From contig NC_133652.1 of assembly GCF_009905375.1 (NCBI RefSeq), positions 122,595,797 to 122,659,796 of the forward strand: a DNA stretch of 64,000 nucleotides, given 5' to 3'. This document shows, piece after piece, positions 23,536 through 33,921 of the stretch. The DNA comes from Apium graveolens (lineage: Eukaryota; Streptophyta; Magnoliopsida; Apiales; Apiaceae). The translations under genes and the position numbers were made by a program. A model generated the notes under the pieces. That model was not told the DNA's origin. It saw only the letters and a program-made list of their open reading frames with translations, and made no database searches. The first letter of the stretch is position 1. Each line of letters begins with the position of its first letter.

Positions 23536-25184
23536 ATCTCTGCACGGCTTCAAACTTCATTTATCTTAAGTGCAGAAGAATTAGTGGTTGTACAGTCACT
23601 ATTAGGATTGAGAGTAAAGAGTGTTTTGAGTGAGAGTCTGGGTTGCTCCCAGGAAAAAGGAGAGGAAATGAGTGAAATTATGCAATCCATTTCTTCAGGA
23701 TTGGCAAAAGAAAGTGAGAGGAGTCCCACCTTAGAAGGTGAAGGTGAGGGTGGGGAGCCAGGGTGAGACCCTGATGTAACAAAAGAGAGAAAACGAGAGA
23801 AATGCAGGTACTGGAACTATAAGGATTGATGCCATTGCTAGTGAGTCAATGAATGTCCAGGATGCAGATATGGAGGGACTATCTCAGCAACCTAAAGCTG
23901 TTATAGATTCCACCTCCCTTGATGCTGAAGCATTTACTCACCCTGTTCCAGCTTATCAACTTCTAGCTGAACAAGGCAATGACAATGTAGAAAGGATGCT
24001 CAATCTGGTGCATACCACACAGCCTATGATAAGAGCTAAGGATGCCATCACAGCTTTGTTCTCTACAGCTGGTGATGTGGATTATAAGACTAGTGGCTCA
24101 GCTGATTTCTTTGGTGATGAAAGTGGGGATAGTGAGGATGAAGCAGTGGACATAGGGGGAGAAGTAGGTTCCAGTTCAAGATCAGGTATGCCATCATGGG
24201 TATTTTCAAACACTGTGATGAGCACTACTTCAGGACAACCCTGATCCAACTAATCAATCAGAAAAATACTGCTCTTAAAACCACTACAAATGCCAACACC
24301 AAGAAGCTCCTTCAGGCACATCTAGCCTCACTGCAACTTCAACAAATTCAAGGCTTCCAACATGCTAGGGATGTAAACACCATCAAGGGTGATATTGAGG
24401 AGATGAAGAAGGCCATTTCACACAAGATGGATTCTAAGCTTCCAGAAGCTACAATGCTTGACATCAACAGTCAATTAAGAAAAAATTCTTATCTTGAAAC
24501 CAAGATAGATGCCTTGGATACAAGAATGTCAGCCATGGAAGCATCTTTAACAGCCATTCATCTTCATTAAGCCCAATAGACATATTTACTTCAAAAACTG
24601 GTGGTTGCTCAAACCCCCTCCTCTACTCAACTTGATGATAACAAAAAGGGGGAGAAATGACCAAGTGAGGGGGAGAGGCTTCAAATTCAAATCAGTAAAA
24701 TAATTGTGCCTTCAATTACTATTTCAAAACCACTAGTTACAGACAGTATAGATCTGATAAATGCAACAGCAGCCAACATTAGAGTAGCTGAAATGAATCA
24801 GTTAAAGCCAATCAACTGGGAGAAGATTGATGAGGATATACAAAAGAAGTTTGGACTAGTCAAGGAGCCAATAAAGTCAGCCATCCATCACTCTCAAGTC
24901 AAGAAAATTTCTGTGAATGAGATGAGCATGAACTATCTGGAAAGGGGACAGTCATCCTACATCAAATCTCCAAAGGCTGAAATAATTCTGAAACCAAGGG
25001 TGAACTATTCAATATCATCATTGAAGAACCCTTTGGATACTGTGTATGAGACAGCTAAGCCTGAAGAAAAGAAGCTTCTGTCAAGGTCAATTGCTTTCTA
25101 CAAAGATCCAGCCGATTCAGCTTTGAAAAAGAGAATTGCTAAATTTTTCAGAAATGGGAAAGAAATTTGTGTAGTGGATGGACA

Positions 25185-25189
25185 CCCTC
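25185..25189. repeat. E4 target site duplication, left copy (CCCTC)
   Basis: It is identical to 38464-38468 after the E4 3' LTR. Removing E4 and one copy restores the E3 reading frame. Confidence 0.97.
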
Positions 25190-25801
25190 TGTTAGATATA
25201 TTTGATAATGTCATGGCTAATATAATTTATGTTTAGATTTCAGATCTTATTTAACAGGACAAATCAGTACTTAACTGTTGATCAGTACTTATACTGGAAG
25301 TCAGGACTTAAGGATATCAGTACTTATATTATCAGGAGATAATCATCAGAAGTTAGATATCAGAACTTAAGTGCTGAAGGACGATCAGATAAGGACAGTA
25401 GCTGATTAAAGGAAAGAAGATCAAGATAAACATAAGAAGAGATATGCATGAAGAAGGAGTTCCGTGAAGAATGGAATACTTGGATGAAAAGATATCTGAT
25501 TGATATGTTTTAGGAAGCAGAATTATATTCCATATCAATTAGCGATTATCTTGTAACTGTGTAGTATATAAACACAGACATAGGGTTTACACTATAAGTG
25601 TTATCATATTCGAGAAGATTATTCATTGTAACCCTAGCAGCTCTCGTGATATTTGTTCATCACTGAGAGGTAACAGTTCCATACTGTAACAGAGTTTATT
25701 GTTTCAATAAAGTTTGTTTCCTGTTACTTAATATATTAAATATCGATTTGGTTGTATTATACACTGTATTCACCCCTTTATACAGTGTGTGTGACCTAAC
25801 A
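25190..25801 (+). repeat. E4 5' LTR, 612 bp
   Basis: TGTTAGAT...CCTAACA. The U3 part (25260-25385) is packed with TCAGTACTT, TCAGGACTTA, TCAGAACTTAAG and related copies of the family motif in both orientations. The TATA box is at 25565. Confidence 0.98.
25565..25572 (+). promoter_or_regulatory. E4 LTR TATA box
   Basis: TATATAAA is conserved in the 3' LTR at 38227-38234 and lies 185 bases downstream of the motif cluster. Confidence 0.7.
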
Positions 25802-25803
25802 AG

Positions 25804-25816
25804 TGGTATCAGAGCC
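25804..25816 (+). other. E4 primer binding site (initiator tRNA-Met)
   Basis: TGGTATCAGAGCC begins two bases after the 5' LTR. Confidence 0.96.
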
Positions 25817-25857
25817 TATCTGTTAACACACATACAGTTAAAGATCCAAACACAATC

Positions 25858-28194
25858 ATGTCGGACACAGAATCTCCAACTAAGCCTACCAAAACTGAGG
25901 AACCACCAAAGACACAAATTCAGAGTCGGTATGAGACCATCAGAGTTCCCATACTGAGACCATCTGAATATCCCATATGGAAGGTAAGGATGACCATGTT
26001 CTTGGAAGCAACAGATCCAGAATACCTTGATAGAATCAAGGAAGGGCTTCACAAACCAACCAAGCTCGTTGTTGCAGTTGTAGGTGAAGCAGCAAAGACC
26101 GTACCAAAGGAGAAGAGTGATTATACTGCTGAAGATATAGCATCAATTGCTAATGATGCTAAGGTACGACACTTACTGCATAGTGCCATTGATAATGTAA
26201 TGTCAAACAGGGTAATCAACTGCAAGACTGCTAGGAAGATATGGGATGCTCTGGAAATAAGGTGTCAGGGAACTGACACAATTAAGAAGAACAGGAAGAC
26301 AATACTCACTCAAGAGTATGAACATTTTGACTCAAAGACTAATGAGTCATTAAATGATTTATATGATAGATTTGTCAAACTTTTGAATGATTTGTCATTG
26401 GTTGATAAAGAGTATGATCTTGAAGATTCAAACCTTAAATTCCTGTTAGCTCTTCCTGAATGCTGGGATTTGAAGGCAACGACAATAAGAGACAACTACA
26501 ATCTTGATGAAACAACTCTTGATGAAATCTATGGAATGCTCAAGACTCATGAGCTTGAGATGGAACAAAGAAGCAAGACGAAAGGAGGAAAGTCAAGGAC
26601 AGTTGATCTTAAGGCTGAAGAAGAATCCCCCAAAGCAGCTTCCTCAAGGAAAGACAAGGGTAAAGCTCTTGTCATAAAGTCTGAAACTGAGTCATCAAGT
26701 TCTGAAAGTGATGATGACTCAGATTATGAAAGCTTGCCTGAGACTGATGCTGATGAGGAGATGATGAAGCTGTGTGCTCTTATGGTAAAAGGAATCACAA
26801 AGATTGCATATAGGAAGTTCAGGAAGGGAAATAAGTTTTCCAGGAAAGGCACAAGTTCTGACAAGAAGAATTTCAGAAGATCTGAAGGCAGAGGAGGAAA
26901 GTCTGACAGAGGAGATTATACCAATGTTAAATGCTATAACTGTGGTGAGAAAGGCCACATATCTCCTGATTGCAAGAAGGCAAAGGGTGACAAAGGCAAG
27001 GCTCTTGTCACAAAGCAGAAAAGCTGGACAGACACCTCAGAATCTGAAAGTGAGGAGAACTATGCATTGATGGCAAATGCTGATAAAGAAAGTGCTGAGA
27101 GCAGTTCTGAAGCTGCTGAAATAAAGGTACCTCAGACTACTTATGCTTTTCATACTGATGATATTAATGAGTTGAGAAGATATCTTAAAACCATGTTTGT
27201 TAGTTATAGAGATCAAACTTTAACATGTGAAAGATTAACTTCTGAAAATCTTGCTTTTAAGAAAAGAAATGATTTCTTAGAAAAAGAGTTAGTCATGTTC
27301 CATCAAACTCAGAAGGATAGAGATGATGCCTTTTATGTTAGGGATGAAGTGCTAAAAATGAATGAATCTCTAAAAACTGAGTTATAAAAGGAAAGAGAGA
27401 TTATCAGGACTTGGACTAACTCTGGCAAAACAACTCAAAATTTGCTAAGTAGTGGAAACTGGAAAGAAGGCATAGGTTATGGAGAAGATAAGAATGATAA
27501 AGGAACTGAAGAAATTAAGCCTGTTGTTAAGCAAAAGCCGAAGTTAAAACCTGTTAAGTTTGTAACTGTAAAGTCTGAAAATGAGAAATCAGAAGTTAAA
27601 GAGGAATCAACTTCTGACAAACTAAAACAGGAAAAGACAGCTGAAGTGAACATAGGCTTAATGACAAAGAAGCAGCTTAAGCATAAGCTGAAAGATGTCA
27701 AGAATGCAAACAAGGTAAAATCACCTAGGAAAAATAGGAATGGAAAGGAAGGTGTGAATAAAAGCTATGATTATAAACCTGTTCCTGATGCTCCTAGGAA
27801 AACATGTCATAACTGTGGAAGTTCTAACCATCTGGCTTCTTTTCGCAGGAAGAATAAGAATATTAACTCTTTACCTTCAAAATCAGGAGTTAAGAGTCAG
27901 TCTATTAGATACAAACCACAAAATCCTTGTTTTCATTGTGGTAGTTTATGGCATTCCATTTATACTTGTAAGGAATATCATAGTTTGTACTATGATTATT
28001 ATCAAATAAAACCTTCTTTGAAGAAAGTTTCCATTGTTCCTTCTAGTGTAAATTCTGATTCAAAGTCTGATAGTGTAAGTTCTGATAAGAAAAATGTTAA
28101 CATAAACTCTGATGCTAAATCCGCTGCAAATGTTAAAAAACTTAATAAGGCCAAAGGATCCAAGCAAGTCTGGGTCCTTAAAATTAATAATTAG
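25858..28194 (+). pseudogene. E4 gag, one internal stop
   Basis: This is a frame of 778 codons with a single TAA at 27385-27387; the related E2 has a glutamate codon there. The N-terminal gag core (about residues 30-240) contains WKVRMTMFLEATDPEYL and IWDALEIRCQGT. A Ser/Asp-rich acidic stretch and a basic stretch (RKFRKGNKFSRKG) precede the zinc knuckle CYNCGEKGHISPDC (about residue 360). A leucine-rich coiled-coil-like part follows. Two further knuckle-like segments lie at 27808 (CHNCGSSNH, last cysteine changed to arginine) and 27928 (CFHCGSLWHSIYTC). The C-terminus is Ser/Asp/Lys-rich with repeated TCTGATA motifs. It ends at TAG 28192-28194. Confidence 0.95.
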
Positions 28195-28211
28195 TGGTCT
28201 TTGTGATTGCA
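28195..28211 (+). promoter_or_regulatory. Candidate 3' splice site at the E4 gag-pol junction
   Basis: Between the gag stop and pol the sequence TGGTCTTTGTGATTGCAG carries a second stop (TGA), although gag and pol are in the same frame. The end TTGCAG followed by GG looks like a splice acceptor. E2 has nearly the same sequence (TTACAG at 10191-10196) and E3 has GTGTGCAGGG at 17927-17936. Confidence 0.35.
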
Positions 28212-31200
28212 GGGCAACAGGAAAAATATTCTAGTTCTGGACAGTGGATGTTCAGGACATATGACTGGAAATAAGGCCCTGCTATCAGACTTTGTGGAGA
28301 AAGCTGGCCCAAGTGTTTCTTATGGAGATGGCAACATTGGAAAAACATTGGGATATGGCAATATCAATCTTGAAAATGTCATAATTAAAGAAGTAGCTCT
28401 GGTCTCAGGACTTAAACACAATCTACTGAGTATAAGTCAAATCTGTGACAGAGGTTATCATGTTGATTTCTTTGAAGAACACTATGAAGTTGTGAGTAAA
28501 TCAAAAGTCAAGTTGTTCTGAAAGGATACAGGCGTGGTAACATTTATGAAGCTAAGCTTTTAACAAGTACTGATGGTTCTGCAATCTGTCTGATGAGTAG
28601 AGCATCAATTGAAGAAAGCTGGAATTGGCACAAGAAACTCTCTCATTTAAATTTCAACAATATAATTGAACTGGTTAAGAGAGATCTTGTGAGAGGACTG
28701 CCAAAGTCAATATTTGCTCCTGATGGCCTTTGTGATTCTTGTCAGAAGGCCAAACAAAGAAAATCTTCATTCAAGAGCAAGACTGAATCATCAATTCTTG
28801 AGCCTTATCATCTACTACATGTTGATCTATTTGGTCCAGTAAATGTCATGTCTATTGCAAAGAAGAAATATGCGTTGGTCATAGTGGATGAGTTCACCAG
28901 ATACACATGTATGTATTTCTTGCACACAAAAAGTGAAACTGCATCTATCTTGATTGATCATGTCAAACATTTGGATAAATTGGTCAAAGATTCTGTGAAA
29001 ATTTTAAGGAGTGATAATGGCACTGAGTTCAAGAATTTGATAATGGAAGAGTTCTGCAAAAACCATGGAATAAAGCAGGAATTTTCTGCTCCTGGAACTC
29101 CACAGCAAAATGGAGTTGTTGAAAGGAAGAATAGAACTTTCATTGAAGCTGCACGTACAATGCTTGAAGAAGCAAAGCTTCCAACCTATTTCTAGGCTGA
29201 AGCTGTGCAGACTGCTTGTTTTACTCAAAATGCAACACTCATTAACAAGCATGGAAAAACACCATATGAGATGGTGAAGAAAAAGAAGCCAAATCTGAAA
29301 TACTTTCATGTATTTGGATGCAAGTGTTTTGTTCTCAAGACTCAACCTGAACAGTTATCCAAGTTTGATTTAAAAGCTGATGAAGGAATCTTTGTTGGAT
29401 ATCCACTTTCCACAAAAGCCTTCAGAGTCTATAATTTGAGAACAAAAGTTGTCATGGAATCTAACAATGTCTCTTTTGATGACAAGAAGATTACTGGTCC
29501 TGAAGATTTCATTGACCATGATCAGCTGAGATTTGAAAATGAAGACTCAAATTCTGATACTGAAAATCCTGACAGTCTAAGTCCTGATACTGTAAATTTT
29601 GATGGATTAAACTCTGATGTTATTGAAACTGTGGTGACTACGTCAAAGGAAGATGCACCTATGCAGAGGGAGCATACTCAAGATCCTACCATATCTCAAG
29701 AAACATCAGAACATACATCTGGCTCTTCAAGTTCTGATTCATCAAGTTCTGATAAGCCAAGTTCTGATAGTACTGAAAATCTAAATACCGAAGAATCCAA
29801 CTCAGAGAGCATAGTTTCAGGGGGAGCATCAGAAAATGAAAATGAAGACAGCATGGATCATGGGGGAGCATCCAGTTCTAGAGAAAACCTTCCATCTGCA
29901 AGGAAGTGGACAAAATCACATACACCTGATTTGATAATTGGAAATCCTGATGCAGGTGTCAGAACTAGAACAGGTACTTCAAATGAATGTCTCTACAATT
30001 CTTTTCTCTCTCAGACTGAGCCAAAGAAAGTGGAAGAAGCTCTTCAAGATGCTGATTGGGTGCAAGCAATGCAGGAAGAGTTAAATGAATTTGAAAGAAA
30101 CAAAGTCTGGATCCTAGTGCCAAGACCAAAGAATAGATCTGTTGTTGGTACAAAGTGGGTATTCAGAAACAAAATTGACAGTGATGGTATAATTACAAGG
30201 AATAAGGCAAGGCTGGTTGCAAAAGGATATTCTCAACAGGAGGGAATTGATTATGATGAAACATTTGCACCAGTTGCTAGGTTAGAAGCCATAAGGATAT
30301 TTTTGGCTTATGCTGCTCACAAAAAGTTTACTGTCTTTCAAATGGATGTGAAAAGTGCTTTTCTCAATGGAGAATTGGAGGAGGAGGTATATGTTGAACA
30401 ACCTCCAGGCTTTGTAGATTCCAAACATCCAGATCATCCTAGAGCATGGTATGAGACTTTAGCTCAGTTTCTTCTGGAAAGTGGATTCAACAGAGGAATA
30501 ATAGACAAAACACTGTTCTACCTCAACCATGGAAATGACTTACTTCTGGTCCAGATTTATGTTGATGATATCATTTTTGGGTCTACAAATGATAAACTTT
30601 GCAAGAAGTTTGCCAAACTAATGCAGTCAAGATATCAGATGAGTATGATGGGGGAACTTAGCTATTTTTTGGGCCTTCAAGTCAAGCAGAATGAAGAAGG
30701 CACTTTTATTTATCAAACCAAGTACACCAGAAACTTGCTGAAGAAATTTGGAATACAAGATTGTTCAAGTGCATCCACTCCCATGGCCACTGCAACAAAA
30801 CTGGATAAGGATACTGGTAAATCAGTAGATATTACTGACTACAGAGGTATGATTGGCTCTCTACTCTATCTAACTGCTAGTAGGCCTGATATCATGTATG
30901 CTACCTGTCTTTGTGCAAGATTTCAAGCAGATCTAAGAGAACCTCACTTAACAGCTGTGAAAAGAATCTTTAAGTATCTTAAAGGAACAGCTGATCTGGG
31001 ATTGTGGTATCCTAGAGAATCAGATTTTAAACTAATAGGTTACTCAGATGCAGATTTTGCAGGTTGCAAAATTGACAGGAAAAGCACAAGTGGAAGCTGC
31101 CAATTTCTTGGAGGCAGATTGGTTTCTTGGTTCAGCAAGAAACAAAAGTCAATTTCCACATCAACTGCAGAAGCAGAGTATATTGTTGCAGGAAGCTGTT

Positions 31201-31514
31201 GTGCACAGATTCTTTGGATGAAGAATCAGTTACTGGATTATGGGTTAACATATTTCAAAATCCCTATTTACTGTGATAATCAAAGTGCTATTGCTATGAC
31301 AGGTAATCCAGTTCAACACTCTATGACAAAGCACATCAGCATCAAGTACCACTTCATAAGGGAACATGTGGATGAAGGTACAGTGGAATTGCACTTTGTT
31401 CCAACAAATCAACAACTAGCAGACATCTTCACAAAACCACTGTGTGAAGCCACTTTTACAAGATTGGTAAATGAACTTGGAATGATTTCAGGTTCTTTCT
31501 CTAAATCTGCTTAG
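28207..31514 (+). pseudogene. E4 pol: protease, integrase, RT (with deletion), RNase H
   Basis: The protease shows DSGCSGHMTG. A one-base loss near 28505 shifts the frame before the zinc-binding pre-integrase segment (WHKKLSHLNF ... CDSCQKAK). The integrase core keeps HVDLFGPVN, SDNGTEF and NGVVERKN. A TAG at 29193-29195 replaces a tryptophan codon. From 29205 the frame is open to the natural end at 31514. RT has KSAFLNG and YVDDIIFGS, but after [13 protein letters not shown] it goes straight to PRAWYE: about 14 residues containing the LYGLKQ motif are missing (near 30436). RNase H ([37 protein letters not shown]) looks complete. Confidence 0.95.
29819..29868 (+). other. Two PPT-like tracts in the E4 integrase-RT hinge
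   Basis: AGGGGGAG at 29819-29826 and TGGGGGAG at 29861-29868 are both read as Gly-Gly-Ala. They share the core of the true E4 PPT (TTGGGGGAGAT). Confidence 0.45.
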
Positions 31515-32855
31515 TCTTGTTCTGTATTATCAGACTTTATGATTAGTATTTACAGAATTTAATCTCTTTCTGTGATTAATTGATAAATGTTTTCAAGTAC
31601 TGACTGTTGTCTGATATATGTTTCTAAACTCTGATAAGTGATTTGTCTGTTTAAGTAAAAATTCAATCCTATGAGGACAACTGTGCTAGATACTGACTTA
31701 CTAGTCTTCAATAAACAAATGATCCCATGTAAGAAGTAATTATTTCTGTGGAAATCTTATGACACTAGCAAATTCTGATAATTGAGCTTAGTTGAGTTTA
31801 CTTTGTTTATCTTATTACTAAGTCACAAATTAGAATAATGCTACTCATCTGTTAAGTTCTGATACTAGTAAAACTGTTGAATGTACTAAGTGCTGATAAA
31901 CCTCACTTATAAAAAGAAAAATCAAAAGGATCAAAGAATAAAATCAGGTACTCCTTTGAGATCTAGAGTAAAAATATGGAAGGGAAGACCCAAGTGCATT
32001 GCTGGTATTAAGTAAATATGCATTAGAAAAGCAAAATATTTTCTTGGTGACTTTTCACACTCTATGATTACCGGAGAAATACTCTGATAATAGCATAAAT
32101 TCTGATAAGCAGTCGTGACTCAGTTATACTGCGGAGCCACTATAAAATAGAATTTAAAAAAATGCATAAAGTTAGCACAAAACAGTTGAGGTGGACTCAA
32201 GCATGAACTCATTCATCAGTAGGTTTCAGGATAATGACAGCTCTTTAGCAAAATTTTAGTTATGTCTTATTTCTAAGATTTACTGAAGTGAATCAAACTT
32301 TACTCCTTGTCTGAAATTAGCTTAATGCACACACTAATCACTCCATCTGAATGATGAAAATTACTGTGGTGGTCTATGTTGTTTTAGATAAACAGTTATT
32401 GTGTCACCTTGCACTGATTCTGAGGACAAGTTCTGATTACATATTCTGAAGTTTAAGTTCTGAAGAATATAACTCAGAACTTGTATGAGGATTTACTCAG
32501 ATAAGCATTTTTCTTTCAAGTTAAGAAATTATGTTTTGATGAATGTTAAGTTCTGAAATAGGTCTAAATTCTGATATTACATTTTAAATTCTTTACTTGA
32601 CTTATCTGTGGATGAAATTTGCTAACAGTCTCGGTACCAACTAGAACATGTGAAGTGGAAGATTAATAGTCACTATGGTTAGGATTAATGGTACTCGTAC
32701 TTGAACAGTCAACTTTTACTTGTGTCTTGTGCGCATTCAACCATGTTTTCTTCTTCCAATGAATTTTATTCTTTTTCCATGTCTAGGGAAACGAGGTAGA
32801 ATTAATTCTACCTGTCAGCATTAAATACTTTTACGTCTCCTGGCATTCTCTTGCC

Positions 32856-32863
32856 TATAAAAG
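32856..32863 (+). promoter_or_regulatory. Candidate internal TATA box before the E4 small ORF
   Basis: TATAAAAG is followed by a leader of about 80 bases rich in C and T and then ATG at 32942. This is a typical plant promoter geometry. Activity is inferred. Confidence 0.5.
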
Positions 32864-32941
32864 TAGCCACTTCACATCAGCCTTTCCATCAAACTCTTTC
32901 TCACAAACTTACCTTCATATTTCTTTTCTTTCAAAAACACA

Positions 32942-33211
32942 ATGGTCAGATACAACATGTTTTTGAACTACCAAAACTTTAATATGGAACTAAGCTGTGC
33001 CGACTGGCAGCAGGAATGGCACGTCACGGCCATTCCTGAGGATATATGGGACTCTGTTCCACAGGAGGTACTGACCCAACTCCTATTCTTCTATATGGAC
33101 TACCATCGCCATCTAGAGCGATTGGAGGAGGAAAGGCTGGAAGCTCTCCGCCAGCAAGAGCGAATCATCCGACTCGCCATTCTGTTTGTCGAGAGTAGGA
33201 AGAAGAAATGA
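32942..33211 (+). CDS. Small ORF of 89 codons in the E4 spacer, unknown function
   Basis: The start MVRYNMFLNYQNF sits 79 bases after a good TATA box and the frame is intact to TGA at 33211. The C-terminal half looks like one long charged helix (residues about 50-89, with HLERLEEERLEALRQQERI and a final RKKK). I do not recognise a family. The local GC content is higher than in the AT-rich surroundings, as in the element's other coding parts. It could be an accessory protein or only the remains of a captured exon. Without other copies of the element I cannot tell whether it is conserved. Confidence 0.4.
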   Translation: MVRYNMFLNYQNFNMELSCADWQQEWHVTAIPEDIWDSVPQEVLTQLLFFYMDYHRHLERLEEERLEALRQQERIIRLAILFVESRKKK

Positions 33212-33767
33212 TTTAATCTCGTCTTCTTCCTGTTTTTCTTCATCATCAGCTTTGTCAGGCTTCTTAGCTAGGACTAAAGCTGTTGATGTTAGGTTTAGTA
33301 GCTTAGGGAAATCTTGTATAAGTACTGATGTAATTTCCATTTCATGAATGTATTCTCTTGATATATTAATGAAATTTGTTTTTGTTTCAAGATTTTGTCT
33401 CTAAGTTATTTTGTAATGCATTAATAAATCCTGATTGATATTCTGATGACCATATAAATTATGTTTTAATTTAAGTTCTGACTTTTCTTTATCAGTACTT
33501 ACTCATATGATTTATCTTGGTCATTTTCACTTGATTTCTTTTCAGAATATTAAGATTGCAGTGAAAAATAATTAAATCAGTGGGAACGGTTTCAATTTTG
33601 AATTAAAACTGTTTCACCTTGATTAATGGAATATCTGGGTAAATGGAACGGTTTTTCCTTGAAAACAGGCAAGTGGGCAAGTAATGATTACTGTTTTCTC
33701 GCGCCCAGTAACTATCCGTTATTACTGCATGTCTGACAGGTGTCCAACGGTAACATTTTTTTCAGAG

Positions 33768-33773
33768 TATAAG
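33768..33773 (+). promoter_or_regulatory. Candidate internal TATA box before the E4 aORF
   Basis: TATAAG is followed by a CT-rich stretch (TTTCTCTCTAC, CTCTCTTTCTCTC) and by ATG at 33922, about 150 bases away. Copies of TTCTGA and TCAGTACTT lie upstream at 33430-33510. Confidence 0.4.
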
Positions 33774-33921
33774 TACGACAGAGAAAGGATTTCTTTAATC
33801 TTTTATTTCCTTCATACTTTTTCTCTCTACTTGCTTTTACTCTCTCTTTCTCTCACGTTGGTTTTTCATCCAGACATTTTATCAAACACCTAACAGGCAC
33901 TTTTGAATCTCAATTTTTCAC

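Larger units (their letters stand above)
21786..25189 (+). pseudogene. E3 aORF, N-terminal and middle part (interrupted by E4)
   Basis: This extra ORF of unknown function is homologous to the R aORF. R starts with ATG at the position of 21786, where E3 has TTG; the next ATG is at 21807 (MSQTGFIYEKNNF). The N-terminal domain (about 200 residues, with LRKEWSFMCDVVTKVF) is shared with the other aORFs. A deletion of about 35 bases near 22390 and a deletion of about 10 bases near 23750 shift the frame; further breaks follow at 24240 and 24570. The middle is Ser/Pro/Lys-rich and contains CGACGGAT motifs at 23400-23535, plus PPT-like tracts at 24155-24164, 24647-24656 and 24668-24677. The frame resumes at 38469 after E4 (Gly-His-Pro, then Gln-Phe-Ala-Glu). 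Confidence 0.87.
31515..33921 (+). other. E4 pol-aORF spacer, 2.4 kb
   Basis: The first 1.1 kb (31540-32600) holds more than ten copies of TTCTGATA/AAGTTCTGA variants, spaced irregularly, with a few reversed (CAGAACTT). Then come a TATA box (32856), a small ORF (32942-33211), more motif copies (33430-33520), a second TATA-like box (33768), a pyrimidine-rich leader and the aORF. Confidence 0.75.
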
